Below are positions 60,650 to 64,000 of a stretch of DNA of 64,000 nt, piece after piece. Numbering within the stretch: the first letter of the stretch is position 1; each line of letters opens with the position of its first letter. The DNA comes from Muribaculaceae bacterium (lineage in GTDB: Bacteria; Bacteroidota; Bacteroidia; Bacteroidales; Muribaculaceae): contig JAFYNZ010000022.1 of NCBI GenBank assembly GCA_017547845.1, positions 35,187 to 99,186 of the forward strand, in the 5' to 3' direction. The translations under genes were made by a program, and so were the position numbers. Under the pieces are notes generated by a model that ran no database searches, was not told the DNA's origin, and saw nothing but the letters and a program-made list of their open reading frames with translations.

Positions 60650-60656
60650 CACTGAT

Positions 60657-61256
60657 ATGAATATACGCAATGCTAAATATGAGGTGAGCAATGCTCGCGT
60701 CGATATGTGTCCGCAGGTGGAAGTGCCGGAGTATGCTTTTATCGGTCGTTCCAATGTCGGCAAGTCGTCGCTTATCAATATGCTTACTCGTCGCAAGGGG
60801 CTTGCCAAAACATCGCAGATGCCCGGTAAGACTTTGCTAATCAATCATTTCTCTATCAACGATGGGGAGTGGTATATCGTCGACCTTCCGGGTTATGGCT
60901 ATGCTTCTCGTGGCAAGAATCAGCGTGAGGAGATCAATAAGATAATCCGCAACTACATCATGCGTCGCGAGCAGATGACATGTCTTTTTGTCTTGCTCGA
61001 CTGCCGTCACGAGGCTCAGAAGATAGACTTGGAGTTTATCAATTGGCTTGGTGAGGAGGGTGTGCCGTTTGCTATCGTGTTTACCAAGGCCGACAAACTC
61101 GGTCCGAACGCTGCCGCCGCCAAGGTGGAGGCGTATAAGAAGGTGCTTCTTGAGAACTGGGAGGAGTTGCCGCCCATCTTCTTGACATCGTCGGAGAAGG
61201 GCACAGGCCGCGACGAGTTGCTCGACTACATCGACGCTATCAATCAGGAGGTGTAG
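60657..61256 (+). CDS. engB: Ribosome biogenesis GTPase EngB (YihA/YsxC)
   Basis: A 199-residue GTPase needed for late 50S subunit assembly. G1 is GRSNVGKS at 30-37, G3 is DLPGYGYA starting at D77, and G4 is FTKADK near 141. The start is supported by the family N-terminal strand NAKYEVSN and the clear promoter just upstream. It begins a plus-strand run engB, gtrA-like, recR, GNAT. Confidence 0.95.
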   Translation: MNIRNAKYEVSNARVDMCPQVEVPEYAFIGRSNVGKSSLINMLTRRKGLAKTSQMPGKTLLINHFSINDGEWYIVDLPGYGYASRGKNQREEINKIIRNYIMRREQMTCLFVLLDCRHEAQKIDLEFINWLGEEGVPFAIVFTKADKLGPNAAAAKVEAYKKVLLENWEELPPIFLTSSEKGTGRDELLDYIDAINQEV

Positions 61257-61330
61257 ATGCCCCAAAAAATGTTTTGCCCCATTCTGCATCACACCTTAAA
61301 ACCTAAACATTACACATTAAACACTAAAAT

Positions 61331-61774
61331 ATGAAACTCAAGAAGGCTCACAAACTCATCTCCGGCAAGGGACGACTGAGCGAGATTATACGCTTCGGAC
61401 TCGTCGGTGGATTTTCGTCTTTGCTGCAGTATGCCATCTATCTTGTCTTTGTCGACATCATAGAGTTGGTGCCGGAAGTGTCGACGATTGTCAGTTATGT
61501 CATCAGTTTTGTGTTCAACTTCATACTCTCTCACTATTTCACATTCCAGACCAAGCCGAATGCGTTGAAGGGTGTCGGGTTTGCACTCAGTCACCTTATC
61601 AACATGGGTATGCAGACGGGACTTGTGGCTATCTTCAGCCGACTGATAGGTGACTCGTTTGCATTGCTTCCTGCGATGGCCATCTGCATTCCGTGCAACT
61701 ATCTGATGGTGCGTTTTGCGTTGACCAATCGTCGCTTTGAGACAAAGAAGCGCAAGAACTACCACGCAGAGTGA
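61331..61774 (+). CDS. GtrA-like membrane protein
   Basis: A 147-residue protein with four hydrophobic segments (about 20-42, 47-67, 80-102, 110-130). It carries the GtrA-family opening RFGLVGGFSSLLQYAIY and a basic C-terminal tail (NRRFETKKRKNYHAE). Family members are thought to flip undecaprenyl-linked sugars for cell-surface polysaccharide. It is 74 bases after engB and 18 bases before recR. Confidence 0.85.
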   Translation: MKLKKAHKLISGKGRLSEIIRFGLVGGFSSLLQYAIYLVFVDIIELVPEVSTIVSYVISFVFNFILSHYFTFQTKPNALKGVGFALSHLINMGMQTGLVAIFSRLIGDSFALLPAMAICIPCNYLMVRFALTNRRFETKKRKNYHAE

Positions 61775-61792
61775 GAGACGGCTTAAATCGCT

Positions 61793-62416
61793 ATGAATCA
61801 AAGTTATAATTCATCATTGCTCGACGGAGCGGTCGCAGAGTTGTCGAAATTGCCGGGCATTGGCTCAAAGACAGCGTTGCGTCTGGCACTTCATCTGCTT
61901 CGTCAGGAGAAGGGAGTGGCGTTGGCTCTGGGCAATGCCATCATCAAGATGCGCGAGGAGGTGGCTTATTGCAGTCGCTGCCATAGCATCAGCGAGCAAG
62001 AGTTGTGTCCTATCTGCTCGGATAGCCGCAGAGATCAGGCAGTGGTGTGCGTGGTGGAAAACATCAAAGATGTGCTCACCATCGAGGCTACACGCGAGCA
62101 CCGAGGTGTCTATCATGTGCTGGGAGGGCTTATCTCGCCACTCGACGGCATCGGCCCCGGCGATATCGAGATTGACTCGCTCATAGAGCGTGTGACGACC
62201 GAAGATGTGAGGGAGGTGATACTCGCTCTCAGCCCTACGATGGAGGGCGACACGACCAATTTCTATATCTTCCGACGCTTGGCCGATCTGCCGGTGAAGG
62301 TGACCATGCTTGCACGCGGTCTGAGCATCGGCAATGACTTGGAGTTCACAGACGAGTTGACGCTCGGTCGCTCCATACAGAATCGTATCCTATTTTCCGA
62401 CACCATCTCACGCTAA
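61793..62416 (+). CDS. recR: Recombination protein RecR
   Basis: A 207-residue DNA-repair protein that loads RecA at gaps with RecF/RecO. It has the N-terminal helix-hairpin-helix ([17 protein letters not shown]), the C4 zinc finger CSRCHS...CPIC (about 62-77), a Toprim domain ([15 protein letters not shown], then [17 protein letters not shown]) and the C-terminal Walker-B-like strand. Normal length. Confidence 0.96.
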   Translation: MNQSYNSSLLDGAVAELSKLPGIGSKTALRLALHLLRQEKGVALALGNAIIKMREEVAYCSRCHSISEQELCPICSDSRRDQAVVCVVENIKDVLTIEATREHRGVYHVLGGLISPLDGIGPGDIEIDSLIERVTTEDVREVILALSPTMEGDTTNFYIFRRLADLPVKVTMLARGLSIGNDLEFTDELTLGRSIQNRILFSDTISR

Positions 62417-62422
62417 GTCGCC

Positions 62423-63013
62423 ATGCTATCGACAGAACGCATCACTCTACGCCCTCTTGAGCCTCAGGACCTCGAGTTTCTCTATCGGTGGGAAAACGAC
62501 ACTGCGCTGTGGCAATATGCCGATACGGTCGCTCCTCTGTCGCAGCATCTGCTCCGCAACTATATCGACAACTATGACGCCGACATCTTCCGTGCCTCAC
62601 AATTGCGTCTGATGATTGAGCATCGACAGCGGGACATCGTGGACAAACACGGACTCCCAAGACAGGGACAGGACTGCGGACAGCCTACTGAGTGTGGAGA
62701 TGCGGCCGATTGCACCATCGGCATGATTGATATTTACGACCTCGACATTCGCAATCAGCGTGCTATGATAGGCATTTTGATTGCTGAGAAATGGCGTGGC
62801 AATGGCTACGCTCGTGAGGCTATCGACTTGGTGGCTGACTATGCTCGCGATATGCTCGGACTGACACAATTGGCTGCTTATGTGGCGACCGACAATGAGG
62901 CATCGATGCGACTGTTTGAGGCGTGTGACTTCAGCCATAGCGGCACGCTGAGACGCTGGCGTAGAGTCGGCCAACGTTGGACTGATGTCGCCGTGATGCA
63001 ACGACTCTTCTGA
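62423..63013 (+). CDS. GNAT acetyltransferase with repeat-derived insertion
   Basis: A 196-residue GNAT-fold acyltransferase of the RimJ/RimL-like type. It opens with ITLRPLEPQDLEFLYRWEND. The acetyl-CoA loop is AEKWRGNGYAREA (about 121-133) and the C-terminal strand is FEACDFSHSG. Between strand end LRLMIE (61-66) and IGMIDIYDLD (99-108), where relatives normally have a short turn, there are about 30 extra residues. Residues 70-87 are encoded by a copy of the dispersed TGTCC element (62631-62682, reverse strand). The frame stays open, so the copy is coding. It begins 6 bases after recR; the acceptor is unknown. Confidence 0.8.
   Translation: MLSTERITLRPLEPQDLEFLYRWENDTALWQYADTVAPLSQHLLRNYIDNYDADIFRASQLRLMIEHRQRDIVDKHGLPRQGQDCGQPTECGDAADCTIGMIDIYDLDIRNQRAMIGILIAEKWRGNGYAREAIDLVADYARDMLGLTQLAAYVATDNEASMRLFEACDFSHSGTLRRWRRVGQRWTDVAVMQRLF
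62631..62682 (-). repeat. TGTCC element copy E, inside the GNAT gene
   Basis: A 52-base copy in reverse orientation, matching copy C across its length. It encodes RDIVDKHGLPRQGQDCGQ in the GNAT protein. Confidence 0.85.
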
Positions 63014-63015
63014 AA

Positions 63016-63057
63016 ACTATAGATACTATAGATACTATAGATACTATAGATACTATA
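63016..63057 (+). repeat. 9-bp tandem array 3 (GATACTATA)
   Basis: A partial ACTATA, then four perfect GATACTATA units, starting 2 bases after the GNAT stop codon, between the convergent GNAT and DUF2520-like genes. Confidence 0.85.
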
Positions 63058-63069
63058 AATCCTATTCCC

Positions 63070-63768
63070 TTAATCCTGAATGCTCTGGGCGAGCAGACGG
63101 TAGATTTCAGCAAGGCGAGGGTTGTCGGCAAGCATAGCGATGTGGGAGTCGATGATGACTTGGTCGCGACGGACGGCAGGACCTGTCTGTGCCTGTCGAG
63201 GCGACACTTTGTCGACCTTGCGTATGGTCTCCCCTATCAATGGGCGTAACACACTGATGTCAAGCGATTTCTGCTTTAGCAACTCATCGGCTATGGCAAG
63301 CATATGGTTGACATAATTGCAGGCGAAGACCGATGCTATGTGGAGGGTGCGACGCTTGTCGGAATCGGCGTCGTAGACCTTTTCTGACACTGACGATGCC
63401 ACGCTACGCAACACCTCTGACACTCGCTCACTGCTCCCTTCGATGAAGAATGGCAACTCCGCATAGTCGAGTGCCACATCCTTGGAAAATGTCTGCAACG
63501 GATAGAACACGCCGTAGTCGTCGACGCTTTCGGCAAGCACCGTCATCGGTGTAGAACCCGATGTATGGGCCACTATCCCTTTGAAACCGTTGAGTCGCTC
63601 GGCTACGCTGATGATGGCTGAATCGCTGACCGAGATCAGGGCAAGGTCGGCATCTGCGGGGAAGTCCTCGAGAGTGCGAGGGTTGACCGGCACGACTTGA
63701 TAGTGTGGCAGCAAGGCCTTGATGAGATGGGTGGCTACATTGCCACGCCCTATGATGGCTATTTTCAT
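63070..63768 (-). CDS. Rossmann-fold and DUF2520 domain protein
   Basis: A 232-residue protein. The N-terminus has the dinucleotide-binding fingerprint IGRGNVATHL (6-15), similar to F420/NADP oxidoreductases and ketopantoate-reductase-like enzymes. A helical C-terminal domain (about 130-230, including LHIASVFACNYVNHMLAIA) fits DUF2520. Such proteins are widespread in Bacteroidetes with no established substrate. It is probably a reductase or dehydrogenase; a monocistronic gene convergent with the GNAT gene. Confidence 0.82.
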   Translation of the reverse strand: MKIAIIGRGNVATHLIKALLPHYQVVPVNPRTLEDFPADADLALISVSDSAIISVAERLNGFKGIVAHTSGSTPMTVLAESVDDYGVFYPLQTFSKDVALDYAELPFFIEGSSERVSEVLRSVASSVSEKVYDADSDKRRTLHIASVFACNYVNHMLAIADELLKQKSLDISVLRPLIGETIRKVDKVSPRQAQTGPAVRRDQVIIDSHIAMLADNPRLAEIYRLLAQSIQD

Positions 63769-63801
63769 AATAGATAACTGTATTTCAGGAGGATAGGAAT
63801 C

Positions 63802-63858
63802 AAAAGCCTAGAGGGGTTAAAAGGCCCAAAAGGCATCGCCCATCGCCCATTAAACATT
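63802..63858 (+). repeat. GGCCTAAA family, copy d
   Basis: AAAAGCCTAGAGGGG, AAAAGGCCCAAAAGGCATCG, a doubled CGCCCAT and ATTAAACATTAAA. It lies upstream of the DUF2520-like gene and ends the repeat zone in this window. Confidence 0.65.
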
Positions 63859-63967
63859 AAAGGGAACTTCTATAAATTCCCGGATTTAGTTATTTCTTTA
63901 GTTTGAGGGTTCTTCCTTTTGTGTGCTCTATGTTTTTAATCGGCATCTTTTCGCCTTTAACTCAGTC

Positions 63968-63983
63968 GTATAGCTCGCTATAC
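63968..63983. other. Short palindrome near the right edge
   Basis: GTATAGC-TC-GCTATAC, a 7-bp inverted repeat with a two-base centre. It lies in the last 230 bases, where no gene longer than an 18-codon frame (63890-63946, minus) is seen. Meaning unknown. Confidence 0.3.
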
Positions 63984-64000
63984 TCCTTGCGTTAAAAACA

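Larger units (their letters stand above)
59206..60656. other. Repeat-filled spacer of about 1.45 kb without supported genes
   Basis: No reading frame here looks like a protein; the open frames follow the repeats. It contains the 9-bp array 2 (59247-59359), AGTGACATTGC copies (59361-59465, 60491-60518), an 18-base-period repeat (59597-59642), TGTCC copies C and D, and two GGCCTAAA copies. Stretches between them (59466-59596, 59643-60170) are low-complexity or unremarkable; a block around 59510-59560 is rich in GGGACCGGGACCC-like sequence. The spacer ends at the engB promoter. Confidence 0.75.

Noticed and set aside
63890-63946. An 18-codon minus-strand frame (MPIKNIEHTKGRTLKLKK) at the right edge
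   Set aside because: Too short to support as a gene, with an in-frame stop shortly upstream, so it is not the end of a truncated gene either.

Overview
The window looks like chromosomal DNA from a Bacteroidales bacterium. I base this on the RprXY-type two-component pair, a TonB receptor with a carboxypeptidase-regulatory-like N-terminus, paired MutA/MutB, pyruvate phosphate dikinase, a tmRNA tag ending YALAA, and promoters of the Bacteroidetes form TTTG-N19/20-TAnnTTTG in front of many genes. Start codons generally lack a Shine-Dalgarno sequence. I cannot fix the genus. Nearly all of the first 51 kb is ordinary core genome with short spacers and clear terminator hairpins.

Layout: (1) 0.1-3.4 kb, rprX-rprY and an acyltransferase. 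(2) 3.5-5.0 kb, lipB and lipA (lipoate synthesis) on the minus strand. (3) 5.2-11.8 kb, a TonB receptor with a partner lipoprotein, then a Do-type periplasmic protease. (4) 11.8-18.0 kb minus, a small lipoprotein, a MalS-like amylase with degenerate active-site motifs, and mutB/mutA (succinate/propionate metabolism). (5) 18.3-19.3 kb minus, an ECF sigma factor with a coupled membrane protein. (6) glnS (+), prs (-), then a tamB-patatin-amylase operon (-) divergent from tsaD-cinA (+). (7) tmRNA at 31.5 kb, followed by two zinc peptidases (-). (8) 37.3-42.1 kb minus, a tight operon of dCMP deaminase, S41 protease, formyl-THF cyclo-ligase, a degenerate hemerythrin/RIC-like protein and a LuxR-type regulator, behind trxB, lolA and ftsK. 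(9) 45.5-51.8 kb minus, rsmG, an MBL hydrolase, an unlisted 57-residue membrane protein, dxs, trkA and trkH. (10) 52.2-56.6 kb, ppdK (-) and an rlmD-like methyltransferase (+).

From about 51.8 kb to the right edge the character changes. Spacers become long and carry several families of short dispersed repeats: a 40-52 bp TGTCC-rich element in five copies, a GGCCTAAA/CATCGCCCATTAAA family, an AGTGACATTGC family, and three arrays of 9-bp units (GATACTATA and variants). They surround a two-gene primase/helicase-like module (56.9-59.2 kb) that is visibly richer in G+C than the left half. One copy of the TGTCC element lies inside the reading frame of a GNAT acetyltransferase (62.4-63.0 kb) and appears to supply about 18 residues of that protein. 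The remaining genes there (engB, gtrA-like, recR, a DUF2520-like protein) are housekeeping or ordinary.

The observations I consider most worth follow-up are the dispersed TGTCC element with its in-frame coding copy, the primase/helicase module with its iteron-like upstream array, the MalS-like probable pseudo-enzyme, and the ligand-less RIC-like protein next to a regulator with an atypical receiver. No CRISPR array, tRNA, rRNA operon, integrase or insertion-sequence transposase was seen.
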